Shown: one piece after another, positions 1-8,481 of the stretch
Position numbering within the stretch: the stretch's first letter is position 1
Layout: each line of letters begins with the position of its first letter
NCBI RefSeq assembly: GCF_003054705.1
Contig: NZ_QAYX01000013.1
Coordinates: 1 to 64,000 of the forward strand
DNA from: Opitutus sp. ER46
GTDB taxonomy: Bacteria > Verrucomicrobiota > Verrucomicrobiia > Opitutales > Opitutaceae
Direction of reading: 5' to 3'
Length of the DNA stretch: 64,000 nt
Made by a program: the position numbers and the translations under genes
The notes under the pieces: generated by a model
Database searches by the model: none
Told to the model about the DNA's origin: nothing
Seen by the model: the letters and a program-made list of their open reading frames with translations, nothing else

Positions 1-1
1 T

Positions 2-76
2 GCGCACTACTCGTGCGCCGCGGGCGGACTTTTTGCGCTTGCCGTAATCGGCCTCATAGCAGGACTGAAGAGCTGA
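2..76 (+). CDS. C-terminal fragment of a possible membrane protein (cut by window start)
   Basis: Reading frame 2 is open from the window edge to a TGA at 74-76 and gives 24 residues. These include a hydrophobic run (GLFALAVIGLIAGL) that looks like the last transmembrane helix of a protein. No family can be assigned from so short a piece. The frame could be open by chance, because a GC-rich stretch of this length often lacks stops. The stop falls inside a CTGAA-rich repeat. Confidence 0.3.
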   Translation, partial: AHYSCAAGGLFALAVIGLIAGLKS

Positions 77-190
77 AAGGCTGAACGGGCCGATCGAATG
101 CAACGGCGCCGGCGGATACACCCGGGCCGAAACCCGCGAGGAGAGCGGGCCGACTTCAGCTTTCAGTCTTTCAGACCTTCAGCCTTTTCT
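62..190. repeat. CTGAA/TTCAG degenerate inverted repeat
   Basis: Purine-type words (CTGAAGAGCTGAAAGGCTGAA, 65-85) face pyrimidine-type words (TTCAGCTTTCAG and following, about 155-184), which end in a T-rich run. The arms pair imperfectly and could form a long hairpin. The element lies between the end of the left-edge frame and the 3' end of the YgjP-like gene, so a role as a bidirectional terminator is possible. A closely related element lies between rpmH and rnpA. Confidence 0.5.
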
Positions 191-192
191 TC

Positions 193-1053
193 TCACAGCC
201 CGACCAGGCTGCCGTTGCGCTTGATCCAGTGCTCGGCCTCGCGCCAGTCGGGACAGACTTCCTCCACGCGCGCCCAGAAGCGGTCGGAGTGATTCATCTC
301 CCGCAGATGCATCAGCTCGTGGAAAATGATGTAGTCGCGCACGAAGTCCGGCGTCTGCACGAGCCGCCAGTTCAGCGAGATCGTGCCGTTCGCCGAGCAG
401 GAGCCCCAGCGCGACCGCTGGTTCCGCACACTCACCTGCTTCACCTCGACCGTCGTCGCCGCCGCGAGCTCCCACGTGCGGGCCGGCAACTCGACCTGCG
501 CCCGCCGCATGAAATGCGCCTCCAGCGTCGGCCGCAGGTCACCCTCGACCTGCGGCACGCGAAACACGTCCGCCGCCAGGCAGACCTGCGGCTTGTCCCC
601 GACCGAGGCCACGCGGATCTCCGTCATCTCGCCGCGCCACAACACGTGCGTGCCGATGACCCACCGCTCGGCCGCCCGGGGCCGATGCCGTTGCCGCGCC
701 CGCGCCCGCTCGAGCCACTCGCGGTGCTCCTCGACAAAGCGCCTCGCCTCGCGCTCCGAGCCGCGCGCCGGGATCGTCGCCACCGCCGTGCCGTCACGCC
801 GCAAGGTCAGCCGGTAGTTGTTCGCCCGCAGGCTCCGCTCGAAGACGATGTCGGCCTCCCCCAGCCGCATCGCCGGTTCGGGCTCGCGGGTCGCAACCGG
901 GGCCGGCATCGGCGCGGGAACTGGCGGCGCGACCGGAGCGGAGGCGGACACGGGCGCAGGCGGAGTCGGTCGCGGCGGAACCGGCGGTGCATGGTGCACG
1001 CCCGACTCCGGGACAAACAGGGCGAAAAAGTCTTGTTGCTGCGCTGAACTCAC
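193..1053 (-). CDS. YgjP-like (DUF45/M48-type) metallopeptidase
   Basis: A 286-residue protein whose C-terminal half carries the YgjP/WLM zinc-peptidase signature. An HELMH motif (HExxH) lies in the context FHELMHLREMNHSDRFW, with a third candidate zinc ligand in NHSDRFW, and the conserved RNQRSRWGSC segment precedes it. The N-terminal region, about residues 10-65, is Pro/Ala-rich and probably an unstructured linker. I chose the GTG at 1053 because the longer frame (to 1179) runs through the end of the upstream acetyltransferase gene and reads as low-complexity Arg/Ser. With this start the gene begins 22 bases after that gene's stop codon, as expected in an operon. Family members are predicted zinc-dependent proteases of unknown substrate. 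The family call is firm; the start is less so. Confidence 0.85.
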   Translation of the reverse strand: MSSAQQQDFFALFVPESGVHHAPPVPPRPTPPAPVSASAPVAPPVPAPMPAPVATREPEPAMRLGEADIVFERSLRANNYRLTLRRDGTAVATIPARGSEREARRFVEEHREWLERARARQRHRPRAAERWVIGTHVLWRGEMTEIRVASVGDKPQVCLAADVFRVPQVEGDLRPTLEAHFMRRAQVELPARTWELAAATTVEVKQVSVRNQRSRWGSCSANGTISLNWRLVQTPDFVRDYIIFHELMHLREMNHSDRFWARVEEVCPDWREAEHWIKRNGSLVGL

Positions 1054-1075
1054 GTCCGGCCCGCAGTGAAACAAT

Positions 1076-1630
1076 TCATCCGTCCGCGGCGAGCGTCTTG
1101 TAGAAAATCGCGTTCGCCCGCAGCGTCCCGTCCGGATCCAGCGCGTACCCGGGGATCCCGCCGGCATACCGATAGCCAAGCTGTTCGTAGAATCGCCGCG
1201 CGCCGCCCGGGCCTTCGCTCGTATCCAGGAACAGCAGGGTCAGCGAACGCGCCCGCGCGGTCGTCTCGGCTTGCGCCATCAGCTGGCTCCCCAATCCATG
1301 CCCCCGGTGCGCCGGGCTCACCAACAGCTTCTGAATCTCCGCACGGTGCCGGCCGTTGCGACGGGTCTCCGCCACCAGTTGCACTGTGCCGACAATCCGT
1401 CCCGCTTCGTCACGCGCCCCGAACAGGAGCCGATACTCCGCCGGCAGCTCCGCCTCGACGCGTTGCCAATACGCCTCCGCGTCCACGACGCCCAATGGCG
1501 CGATGAAGCCGATCGACGCGCCGCCCTCGACGCAGGCTTGGAGAAGCGCAACGAGGTCGCGTCGGTCGTTGTCGGAAAGCGGGCTTTGCAGCAGCGACGT
1601 GTTCACCGCCACTCCCGCAACACGTTCCAT
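1076..1630 (-). CDS. GNAT family N-acetyltransferase
   Basis: A 184-residue protein with the GNAT fold signature. A central strand (GRIVGTVQLVAE) is followed by the acetyl-CoA pyrophosphate-binding loop in VSPAHRGHGLGSQLM, about residues 105-120 (Q/RxxGxG/A). Motif B then appears around LLFLDTSEGPGGARRFYEQLGY. The family transfers an acetyl group from acetyl-CoA to an amine; the substrate cannot be read from sequence. The length is typical. The ATG at 1630 is the only good start. It is the first gene of a short minus-strand pair with the YgjP-like peptidase downstream. A repeat-rich spacer separates it from the phosphatidyltransferase gene. Confidence 0.88.
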   Translation of the reverse strand: MERVAGVAVNTSLLQSPLSDNDRRDLVALLQACVEGGASIGFIAPLGVVDAEAYWQRVEAELPAEYRLLFGARDEAGRIVGTVQLVAETRRNGRHRAEIQKLLVSPAHRGHGLGSQLMAQAETTARARSLTLLFLDTSEGPGGARRFYEQLGYRYAGGIPGYALDPDGTLRANAIFYKTLAADG

Positions 1631-1636
1631 GCCAAT

Positions 1637-1752
1637 TCGCCGCCGCCGCCTCGCCCCCCGCGCTCCGTCCCACTCTCCCCTTCACCTTCACTCTCACTTT
1701 CGGCCCCTCATTCCCTCATTCCCTCACTCCCTTACTCCCTCATTCCCTCGCA
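1637..1752. repeat. Pyrimidine-rich CTCCCTCA/TTCACTCT degenerate tandem tract
   Basis: The plus strand is almost pure C/T with 5-9 base words (CCCTCATT, CCCTCACT, CCCTTACT, TTCACTCTCACTTT) repeated with variation. The same words recur near 26,860-26,925 and 38,120-38,190. The tract covers the 3' end of the phosphatidyltransferase gene, so that gene's last codons are repeat sequence. Confidence 0.75.
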
Positions 1753-2305
1753 TGCGCCACGCATGCCACAGCGTCGGCACTTCGCCGCGATGTTTCGGCA
1801 GGATCAGCGCGATCGCCACCTGCTCCAGGCTGGCGGCGATCTGCAGCACGACGACGCAGTGGAATGGCCCGTCGGACCACTCCGCCAGCAGCGGCACGAG
1901 GCTGATCGCCGTCGCCACGGCCAGGATCTTCGTCGCCCAGGTGTGGTAGCCGAGCGGTCGCCCGAAGCGCGCGAACCCGAACACCAGCACCGCAAAGAAG
2001 CCGCTCAGGCCCGCCAGCACCCACGGCAGTTCGCGCCGCATGATGTCCGGCCACAGCAGCGCGATGCCCGCGACTCCGGTCAGCAGCGTCACGTAGTCCG
2101 CCGCGCTATCGAGCTTGCGACCGAAATCCGAATACGCGTTGAGCCGGCGCGCGAGAAATCCGTCCAGCGCATCGGTCGCAAGCGACACGCCCAGCAGCGC
2201 CACGAACCACGGCCTCGACCCTGCCAGCGCCGACATCAGCACGCCTGGCATCAGCGCGATCCGCACGCCGCTCACCAGGTTGGGCAGGATCTTGGTCGTC
2301 AACAT
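1724..2305 (-). CDS. CDP-alcohol phosphatidyltransferase (PgsA-like)
   Basis: A 193-residue integral membrane protein with the full CDP-alcohol phosphotransferase signature D-x2-D-G-x2-A-R-x8-G-x3-D-x3-D, visible as DALDGFLARR...FGRKLDSAAD at about residues 45-70. Several hydrophobic helices follow. Enzymes of this family transfer a phosphatidyl group from CDP-diacylglycerol to an alcohol such as glycerol 3-phosphate or inositol at the inner membrane. The acceptor is not decided by the motif. The length matches PgsA. The last nine residues (MRGNEGVRE) and the TGA stop are encoded by the CTCCCTCA repeat tract, so the C-terminus has probably been replaced or extended by the repeat. It lies two bases from the phosphodiesterase gene and is probably cotranscribed with it. 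Confidence 0.88.
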   Translation of the reverse strand: MLTTKILPNLVSGVRIALMPGVLMSALAGSRPWFVALLGVSLATDALDGFLARRLNAYSDFGRKLDSAADYVTLLTGVAGIALLWPDIMRRELPWVLAGLSGFFAVLVFGFARFGRPLGYHTWATKILAVATAISLVPLLAEWSDGPFHCVVVLQIAASLEQVAIALILPKHRGEVPTLWHAWRMRGNEGVRE

Positions 2306-2307
2306 GG

Positions 2308-2748
2308 CTACAGGACGACGAGCTTCCAGGTGACGCCCCCGCCGGGCTCGAGCGTGAGCCAGGCAAAACTCGCGGGCGCGCCGCGGTTCGGCCGGGAAAT
2401 GCAGCCCGGGTTCAGCCAGCGCACGCCCGCGGCATCCGTCTCATCGCGCGGCACGTGCGTGTGGCCGTGCAACACGAGTCGCGCGCCCGCCGGCGCCCGC
2501 CGCGGCGGAATGTGCGTGAGGTGACAGCGGACGCCCTCACGGACCAGATCGAGCGCTTCGGGCCAGCCGGGATGGTTGTCGCAGTTGCCGTGGACGACGG
2601 AAAGCGGGCGTCCCAATTGCTCGAATTCCACCAGCACGCTGGGGTCACACACGTCACCCAGATGCCAGATTTCATCGGCGGCGCGGAGCCGCTCCGGAAA
2701 TCCCGGGGCATATTGGTCGTGCGTGTCGGAAATGACGGCGATGTGCAT
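2308..2748 (-). CDS. YfcE/MJ0936-type metallophosphoesterase
   Basis: A 146-residue calcineurin-like phosphoesterase. Metal-binding motifs appear in order: SDTHD near residue 8, WHLGDVCD near residue 32, HGNCDNH near residue 53 and LHGHTHVP near residue 95. Small proteins of this type hydrolyse phosphodiesters with Mn2+ or similar metals; the natural substrate is open. I set the start at the ATG at 2748 (MHIAVISDTHD, where family members begin), not the longer frame at 2769. It has an unusually clear ribosome-binding site (AGGAGG shortly before the ATG) and begins just after the stop codon of the upstream membrane protein gene. It is probably part of a minus-strand operon running into the phosphatidyltransferase gene. 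Confidence 0.88.
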   Translation of the reverse strand: MHIAVISDTHDQYAPGFPERLRAADEIWHLGDVCDPSVLVEFEQLGRPLSVVHGNCDNHPGWPEALDLVREGVRCHLTHIPPRRAPAGARLVLHGHTHVPRDETDAAGVRWLNPGCISRPNRGAPASFAWLTLEPGGGVTWKLVVL

Positions 2749-2756
2749 CGCTCCTC

Positions 2757-5351
2757 CTATTCCCGCCAAGGCTGTCCCGCCCGATATGCCTGCAGGCGCT
2801 TCTGGTTGAGCTGGGTCACCCCCGCGTCGCCGGCCTTCTGCGCGGACTCGAGGGCCTGCGCGCCGACGGCCACCGCCTCCTCAAACCTCCCGTTCGCCGC
2901 CAACGCCGCCGCGCGGGCATTCAGGAAAACCAGTTCGCCGCGAAATTCCGCGAGGCGATCGGTCAGCGCCAGGGCCGCCGCCGGATCCCGCACCGCGTCC
3001 TGCCGGCTCGTGGCCAGCAGCCAGGCCAGATTGTTCATCGTGGCCGCGTCCTGCCGGACCTCCAGGGCCGCCCGGAAGAGCTGCGCCGCGATCTCGTGCG
3101 CCCCCGCCTGGTAGAAGCGCGCCGCCAGGCCGGTGCACAGCGTGAAGCGCCGGCCCGGTTCCGCCGTCGCATACGCCCGCTCCGCGGCCGCCTTCGCCAC
3201 CACCGCCTCGCCGCGCTGCAGGGCGCGATTCGTCTTCGCCACCCAGAGCTCGGACGAGCCCTGCTGGCGCGCGAGCGCGGCGTCCAGCTTGGCGTCGCCA
3301 GCCGCGACCCGATCCGCCGCAAAGTCGGCCAGCGCGTCCTCGTAAAGCTTCTCGGCTTCGGTGACCGGGCTGAAGCGTGTCTGGAACAGCAGCACCCGCT
3401 GTGGCTGGTACGGCAGGTTGGGCGGCATCTGGTACGGAATCTCCTCCAGCCAGTACGGCACCTGCAGGTCGATCAGCAGCTTGCGGCCGAACGATTGCGC
3501 CAGGCTCGACGTCGCCGGATCGGGGGCCAGCAACTCGTAATACTCCGCCAGGAAATTCTCATCCATGATCATCGCCACGTGGGTGATGCCGCGTTCGCGC
3601 ATCCGCCGGCGCGCCTCCAGCTCGGTCTGCGCCGAGAAGATCTCCGCCGCGGCCTTGGTGCCGTCCAGGTTTTCCCAATACAGCGTGCCGATCGTCTGGA
3701 ACCGCCCGTAGTAGCCGATCGCCACGGAGGCGTTCGGGCTGCCCAGCACCGTCAGTTGCCCCGTCGGCTGCGTCGCCCGCAGGACCGCCGCGATGTCGCG
3801 GTACAACGGCTGCAGGGCATCGATCTTGTCCACGACCCGATGCTCGTTCGCGTGCCGGATCTGCGTGATGCGCCCGATCGACGTCGGCAGCGTGAGCCCG
3901 CCGATCGCGGCCGCGAGGACGGCCCAACGCAGCCAGCGCCAGCGCGCCCCCGCCAGGCTCGCGACGCCGATGATCACCATGCCCATCAGCGGGCCGCTCG
4001 CGCTGGCGCCCCAGCGCAGTTGCGCCAGCGCCATCAGGCTGAACGCCCCGGTGGCGAGCGCGCTGAACACGATCACGATCCGGTCGGCCCCGCGGCAACG
4101 CCACCAAGCCACCACCGCCGCCAGCAGCGCCACGCCCATCCAGATGAAATCAATGATGTAGCGTCCGAGGCCGAAGAACTGGATCGCCTTCCCGATCGGG
4201 AGCCCCTCGGCGACGAACTTCGACAACCGCGAAATGAACGGATCGAACACCACGAAGGTCCTGGCGCCGCCCACCAGCACGATCGTCGGCGCCACTGCGA
4301 CCGCCACGAGGGCCGCGATCAGCCAGCGCGATCCGCCGCGCTGCGCCGCCGGCAACCCCGCCCGCCACGCCGCGAACTGCGCGATGATCTCGCTCCCACC
4401 CCACCACGCGAGCGCGTACGCGGGATGATTGACCTCCAGCCGCCAACCCAGGTGGAACGGCGCGTACTCCAACAGGTAAAAGCCCAGGCTCATCGCGCCG
4501 CCCACGCGGCCCCAGAGCCGCCAGATGCCGGGATCGCACTGCACACCCGCCGACGGCCGGCCAAACAACGCCATCGCGGCGACGCCGGCAAAACCGACGA
4601 TCGCGATGGCTGGGGTCAGCGTCGCCGCGCTGAACCACAGGCCCACGCCACCGCACACCGCCGAAAACACCGCCGCGCGCCGGGCGTCGGCCGCCGAGCG
4701 GGGCAGAAATTGCGCCGCCTCGTCCGTCGCCCGCCAGAACCCAACGCCCATGAACATCGCGCCCAGCACCAGCCCGAGCACCGCCGCCGCCAGGATGCCG
4801 TGGTGATCCACGTACAGCGGACCGAACCCGCCGTAGAAACCGTTGGCCCCGATCATCGCGAACGCCAGGAACACGCCCGCGCCCGCGCCCGCGCGACGCG
4901 CCACCCAGGCCGAGAAACCCACCACACACGCCATGAACAGCGGGAGATTGAACCAGGAGAGCGCATCCTCGATCGACAACGCCACGGGCTTGCCCGTCAC
5001 CCAGCTCGCCACGCGGCCCTCGCCCGCCAGCGCCCAGGTGATCGCGGAACTCCAGTGCACCTCCCGCCCCTGGGGCGCGTTGTCCGCATGGGTGAAGCGG
5101 ATGCGCGGCCCCTCGCCTTCCGTCACCGCCAGCGCATGCCGCACCCACATCTGCGTGTCCGCATACATCGTGGGCACCACCCGCTGCAGCGGCGTCGTCG
5201 GCGCGCCGGGACCGCGCGTCCCCGTGCGGTCCAGCATCTCCCGATGGGCGTCAAAGTACGCGCTGTGCAGCCAGGCCATCGTCCCGACCGCCAGCCAGGC
5301 CGCGATCATCAACAGCCAACGCACCTTCGGGGTCTCTTTCGTCACTTGCAT
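2757..5351 (-). CDS. STT3-like GT-C membrane protein with C-terminal TPR region
   Basis: An 864-residue protein. After one N-terminal helix there is an acidic loop (YADTQMWVRHA) like the first external loop of oligosaccharyltransferases. About ten more transmembrane segments follow, with a GGFGPLYVDHHG motif in the second large loop resembling the acidic/DHH motif of the STT3/AglB family. The last 250 residues or so are Ala/Arg-rich helical repeats of TPR type. STT3 proteins move lipid-linked sugars to protein; here a GT-C glycosyltransferase role is only inferred. I set the start at 5351 (MQVTKETPKVRW). The longer frame to 5600 runs through the divergent rpmH promoter and coding start and reads as low-complexity Arg/Gly. 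Confidence 0.7.
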   Translation of the reverse strand: MQVTKETPKVRWLLMIAAWLAVGTMAWLHSAYFDAHREMLDRTGTRGPGAPTTPLQRVVPTMYADTQMWVRHALAVTEGEGPRIRFTHADNAPQGREVHWSSAITWALAGEGRVASWVTGKPVALSIEDALSWFNLPLFMACVVGFSAWVARRAGAGAGVFLAFAMIGANGFYGGFGPLYVDHHGILAAAVLGLVLGAMFMGVGFWRATDEAAQFLPRSAADARRAAVFSAVCGGVGLWFSAATLTPAIAIVGFAGVAAMALFGRPSAGVQCDPGIWRLWGRVGGAMSLGFYLLEYAPFHLGWRLEVNHPAYALAWWGGSEIIAQFAAWRAGLPAAQRGGSRWLIAALVAVAVAPTIVLVGGARTFVVFDPFISRLSKFVAEGLPIGKAIQFFGLGRYIIDFIWMGVALLAAVVAWWRCRGADRIVIVFSALATGAFSLMALAQLRWGASASGPLMGMVIIGVASLAGARWRWLRWAVLAAAIGGLTLPTSIGRITQIRHANEHRVVDKIDALQPLYRDIAAVLRATQPTGQLTVLGSPNASVAIGYYGRFQTIGTLYWENLDGTKAAAEIFSAQTELEARRRMRERGITHVAMIMDENFLAEYYELLAPDPATSSLAQSFGRKLLIDLQVPYWLEEIPYQMPPNLPYQPQRVLLFQTRFSPVTEAEKLYEDALADFAADRVAAGDAKLDAALARQQGSSELWVAKTNRALQRGEAVVAKAAAERAYATAEPGRRFTLCTGLAARFYQAGAHEIAAQLFRAALEVRQDAATMNNLAWLLATSRQDAVRDPAAALALTDRLAEFRGELVFLNARAAALAANGRFEEAVAVGAQALESAQKAGDAGVTQLNQKRLQAYRAGQPWRE

Positions 5352-5523
5352 TCGTCGACTAGTTGCCTTGAAGCCCGCCCCGTGCCCAGCCGAAAGCTGC
5401 CGGCGTCGCGCGACGCTGCCCCGACCCCACCGGCACGACCGAGGTCGTCGCCCACGCCGTCCGCCACCTGCCCGAGGATCTGGCGTTTCGGGCCTTGCAC
5501 GTTTCACCGACGAAACGCCACCC

Positions 5524-5565
5524 TTGACACCCCCCGTGTGCTCAGGCACCTGTGACCCTCTTTTT
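5524..5565 (+). promoter_or_regulatory. Possible promoter of rpmH
   Basis: A perfect TTGACA lies at 5524-5529, 47 bases before the rpmH ATG. No convincing -10 box follows at 16-18 bases; the nearest candidate is a weak GTGACC at about 21 bases. A C/T-rich leader with a run of T precedes the start. This is suggestive only. Confidence 0.3.
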
Positions 5566-5576
5566 TTCCAAAGATC

Positions 5577-5714
5577 ATGAAACCGACATTCCGCCCACAC
5601 CGCAAAAAGCGCGCCCGCCAGATCGGCTTCCGCGCCCGCATGGCCACCCGCGGTGGTCGCAAAGTTATCAATTCCCGTCGCGCCAAGGGCCGTAAGCGCC
5701 TGACTGTCGTTTGA
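5577..5714 (+). CDS. rpmH: 50S ribosomal protein L34
   Basis: A 45-residue, strongly basic protein beginning [19 protein letters not shown] and containing the L34 signature [13 protein letters not shown] followed by RRAKGRKRL. Length and sequence match bacterial L34, a small protein of the large ribosomal subunit that folds into 23S rRNA. It heads the conserved rpmH-rnpA-yidD-yidC series, here fully in order on the plus strand. dnaA and the replication origin, often just upstream of rpmH, are not here; the upstream neighbour is a divergent membrane protein gene. Confidence 0.97.
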   Translation: MKPTFRPHRKKRARQIGFRARMATRGGRKVINSRRAKGRKRLTVV

Positions 5715-5720
5715 TTAGGT

Positions 5721-5843
5721 AAGGCTGAAGGGCTGAATACCTGAAGGTCCGGATCCGGCCCGCCCCTGATGGCGTGCGCCCGGCAGCTCGCTTCCTGCGA
5801 GTCTTTTGCCGATCCACTTTCGGTCCTTCAGCCCTTCAGCCTT
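5721..5843. repeat. Perfect 17-bp inverted repeat of CTGAAGG words between rpmH and rnpA
   Basis: The arm at 5721-5737 (AAGGCTGAAGGGCTGAA) is perfectly complementary to 5827-5843, with an 89-base loop and a following run of six T (5842-5847). It could act as a long-loop terminator or attenuator between rpmH and rnpA. The words match the element at 62-190. Confidence 0.7.
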
Positions 5844-5852
5844 TTTTACGGC

Positions 5853-6272
5853 ATGCGTTTCCGCGCTGAGCAGCACCTTCGGCGTCCGAATGACATCCGC
5901 GCCGTTCGCGAGCAGGGGCAGCGGCTGGAATGTCGTGCCTTCACACTCTGGTGGAAACAGCGGGCCACCCCGGCCCTGGCGGATCCGGCGGCTCCCCCGA
6001 CCGCTCCCGTTCCTCCTACCCTCACGGCCGCGAACGCTCGCGTCTGCGTGATCGCCTCCACCGCCGCCGTCGGCAATGCCGTCCGGCGCAATCGCGCCAA
6101 GCGCCGGCTGCGCGAGGTCTTCCGCCATCAGCAGCAAGCCGTGCCCGCCGACTGCGACCTGCTCCTCATCGCGCGGCGGGCGATCTTCGACTGGGCAATG
6201 TCCGACTTGGAGAAAACCTTCTTTGATGCGTGCGGCCGGATCGGTTCGGCACGCCAACCGGGCCGGTCATGA
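5853..6272 (+). CDS. rnpA: Ribonuclease P protein component
   Basis: A 139-residue basic protein that helps RNase P RNA mature the 5' ends of tRNA precursors. The family RNR motif is clear in [18 protein letters not shown] (about residues 80-97). The N-terminal [18 protein letters not shown] aligns with RnpA starts, so I use the ATG at 5853 rather than the upstream GTG-like extension. The protein is longer than usual (about 110-125 residues) because of a Pro/Ala-rich insertion after FTLWWKQR, about residues 38-57. The stop overlaps the yidD start (ATGA), implying translational coupling. Confidence 0.95.
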   Translation: MRFRAEQHLRRPNDIRAVREQGQRLECRAFTLWWKQRATPALADPAAPPTAPVPPTLTAANARVCVIASTAAVGNAVRRNRAKRRLREVFRHQQQAVPADCDLLLIARRAIFDWAMSDLEKTFFDACGRIGSARQPGRS

Positions 6273-6625
6273 CGTCCTCGGCTCCGACCCCATCCGCCCC
6301 TGCGGCCTCCGCCCTTTCCCGCGCCTGGCACGCGCTCACCCGCCTCCCGGCGTCGATCCTGCTCGGGGCGATCCGGTTCTACCAGCGGCTCATCTCTCCC
6401 GCGCTGCCCGTCGTCACCCTCGGCGCCTGCGCCTGCCGCTTCAGCCCGAGCTGCTCCCACTATGCCGCCGATGCCGTGCGCACCCACGGCGCCATCGTCG
6501 GAACCTGGCTCGCCGTCATCCGTCTGCTGAAGTGCACCCCGTTGCACCCCGGCGGTTTTGACCCCGTGCCCCCGCGCCGCGACCGACGGAAGCCGGTCTG
6601 CCGCCCCGCCGCCTTCGCCAACTGA
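6269..6625 (+). CDS. yidD: Membrane protein insertion efficiency factor YidD
   Basis: A 118-residue protein with the compact YidD domain: [12 protein letters not shown], then [15 protein letters not shown] with its paired cysteines, then [24 protein letters not shown] near the end. YidD is a small peripheral membrane protein that assists YidC in inserting inner-membrane proteins. The N-terminus carries about 20 extra Ser/Ala/Pro residues. The ATG at 6269 overlaps the rnpA stop. yidC follows after 15 bases. Confidence 0.95.
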   Translation: MTSSAPTPSAPAASALSRAWHALTRLPASILLGAIRFYQRLISPALPVVTLGACACRFSPSCSHYAADAVRTHGAIVGTWLAVIRLLKCTPLHPGGFDPVPPRRDRRKPVCRPAAFAN

Positions 6626-6640
6626 CGCCCCCTTTCTGTA

Positions 6641-8443
6641 ATGGACAAAAAGAACACCATCATCGGCGCGAGCCTGCTCATCGCCGCGTTTGCCCTCTTC
6701 TTCCTGGCTCCGCGTTCCGCGCCCACGACCCAGCCGGCCATCGCCCAGTCAGCCACCTCGTCCAGCACGCCGGCTGCGGCGCCGGTCGCCGCCGGCAACG
6801 GCGCGGTCACGCCCGCCCCTTCGACGACTTTTGCCACCGTCGCGCAGGATGCCGCCAACGCCCGGATCACCATCCTGGCCAACGACTATATCGAGGCCCG
6901 GCTGACGAACTTCGGCGGCGCGATCCGCGAGGTCGCGTTCAAGAAGTACCCCGAGATCCAGGGCAAGCCCGAGCCTTACGTCTTCAACCGCCTGCACGAG
7001 GATCCGATCCTCGCCCTCGCCGATTTTCCCGGCCTCGGCCGCGACCTGCCGTATGAACTCGTCCGCGCGACGAGCACCGAGGTCGTCTACCGCGCCGTGC
7101 TCGACGGCAAGATCGAGGTCACCCGGCGCTACGCGCTCACCGATCCGACCAAGGAGGGCGGCGACCCCTACCGGCTCCAGCACGAGACGACCTTCCGCAA
7201 TCTGACCGACGCGACGCTGCCGCTGCCGCGCGCGGCGCTCAGCCTGGGCACCGCCACCCTCGTCAACGCCGCTGACGCCGGCATCTACCTCAACGTCACC
7301 TCGCACGACGGCAAGAGCCAGACCTACACCGATCGCGGTGAGCTCGAGGGCGGCGGCATCGGTTCCTGGTTCGGCAAGCCGAAGCCCGTCCGTCCGGTGC
7401 TCGAGAAGCCCGGCACCGTCGTCTGGGCCGCGGTCAAGAACCAGTTCTTCGCCAGCGTCTACACGCCCGACCAGCCCGGTATCAGCACGATCGCGCGGCG
7501 CATCGAGCTCCCGCCCTTCCCCAGTTCCGGCCGGCCCAACATCGGCATGACCGGCGCCGAGCGGTTCGACCTCCCCGCCCTCGCGCCCAAGGCCGAGGCC
7601 AAGCTCAGCGGTGCCCTCTACGTCGGGCCCAAGGAATACACCCGCATCGCGAAGTTCGCGAAGGGCGAGGACGGCGTCATGCAGTACGCCCGCGGCATCT
7701 CCCGCGTCTTCCTCAGCGGCTACGTCGCCCCGCTCGAGAACACCCTCCTCAACCTCGCCCACAAGTGGGTCGGCAACTGGGGCATCGCGGTCATCCTGAT
7801 GACGCTGATGCTGAAGATCGTCAGCCTGCCCTTCACCATCGCGGCCTCCCGCTCGGCCAAGCGCATGGCCAAGCTCCAGCCGGAGCTCAAGGCGCTCCGC
7901 GAGAAGTACAAGGACAACCCCCAGAAGCAGCAGCAGGCCACCATGGAGCTCTTCAAGGCCCACAAGGTGAACCCGGTCGGCGGCTGTATCCCAATCCTGA
8001 TTACGATGCCGCTGTTCTTCGGCTTCTACGCCATGCTGATCAGCGCCGCCGAACTGCGCTTCCAGCCTTTCCTCTGGGCGTCCGACCTCTCCGCGCCCGA
8101 CACCATCGGCCACCTCTTCGGCTTCCCCATCAACATCATGCCGCTGCTCATGGGCGCCACGATGATCATCCAGATGCGACTCACCCCGCAGCCGTCGATG
8201 GACAACGCCCAGGCCATGATGATGAAGTTCATGCCGATCGTCTTCATCGCGTTCTGCTACAACTTCTCCTGCGCCCTCGCGCTCTACTCCACGATCAACG
8301 GCCTCTTCAGCATCGGGCAGCAGCTCGTGATCAATCGCATGCGCGATGACGGCGATCCCGCCACGCCCGCCGCCGTGCCCGGCAAACCGACCGGCTCCGG
8401 CCGGCCCGTCAAGAACGTCACCCCCAAGGGCGGCAAGCGCTGA
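6641..8443 (+). CDS. yidC: Membrane protein insertase YidC
   Basis: A 600-residue insertase. One N-terminal helix (TIIGASLLIAAFALFF) is followed by a large periplasmic beta domain (about residues 60-350). The conserved YidC/Oxa1 core comes next, from about residue 365, with GNWGIAVILMTLMLKIVSLPF, a cytosoplasmic coiled-coil pair around SAKRMAKLQPELKALREKYK, the GGCIPILITMPLFFGFYAML helix and a basic C-terminal tail. It inserts inner-membrane proteins alone or with SecYEG. Length and layout are those of Gram-negative YidC, supporting a diderm host. Confidence 0.97.
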   Translation: MDKKNTIIGASLLIAAFALFFLAPRSAPTTQPAIAQSATSSSTPAAAPVAAGNGAVTPAPSTTFATVAQDAANARITILANDYIEARLTNFGGAIREVAFKKYPEIQGKPEPYVFNRLHEDPILALADFPGLGRDLPYELVRATSTEVVYRAVLDGKIEVTRRYALTDPTKEGGDPYRLQHETTFRNLTDATLPLPRAALSLGTATLVNAADAGIYLNVTSHDGKSQTYTDRGELEGGGIGSWFGKPKPVRPVLEKPGTVVWAAVKNQFFASVYTPDQPGISTIARRIELPPFPSSGRPNIGMTGAERFDLPALAPKAEAKLSGALYVGPKEYTRIAKFAKGEDGVMQYARGISRVFLSGYVAPLENTLLNLAHKWVGNWGIAVILMTLMLKIVSLPFTIAASRSAKRMAKLQPELKALREKYKDNPQKQQQATMELFKAHKVNPVGGCIPILITMPLFFGFYAMLISAAELRFQPFLWASDLSAPDTIGHLFGFPINIMPLLMGATMIIQMRLTPQPSMDNAQAMMMKFMPIVFIAFCYNFSCALALYSTINGLFSIGQQLVINRMRDDGDPATPAAVPGKPTGSGRPVKNVTPKGGKR

Positions 8444-8481
8444 GCGGCCGCCCGCCTCTCCCCCAACCGCCCTCTCTCCCC

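Noticed and set aside
3096-5555. An 819-residue plus-strand frame
   Set aside because: It is the antisense shadow of the STT3-like gene, Arg/His/Pro-rich and without recognisable motifs.
5352-5576. Replication origin beside rpmH
   Set aside because: No dnaA gene, no cluster of DnaA boxes and no A/T-rich unwinding region were seen.
5352-5600. N-terminal extension of the STT3-like protein to 5600
   Set aside because: It would overlap the rpmH start and promoter, and the added residues are low-complexity Arg/Gly/Pro.
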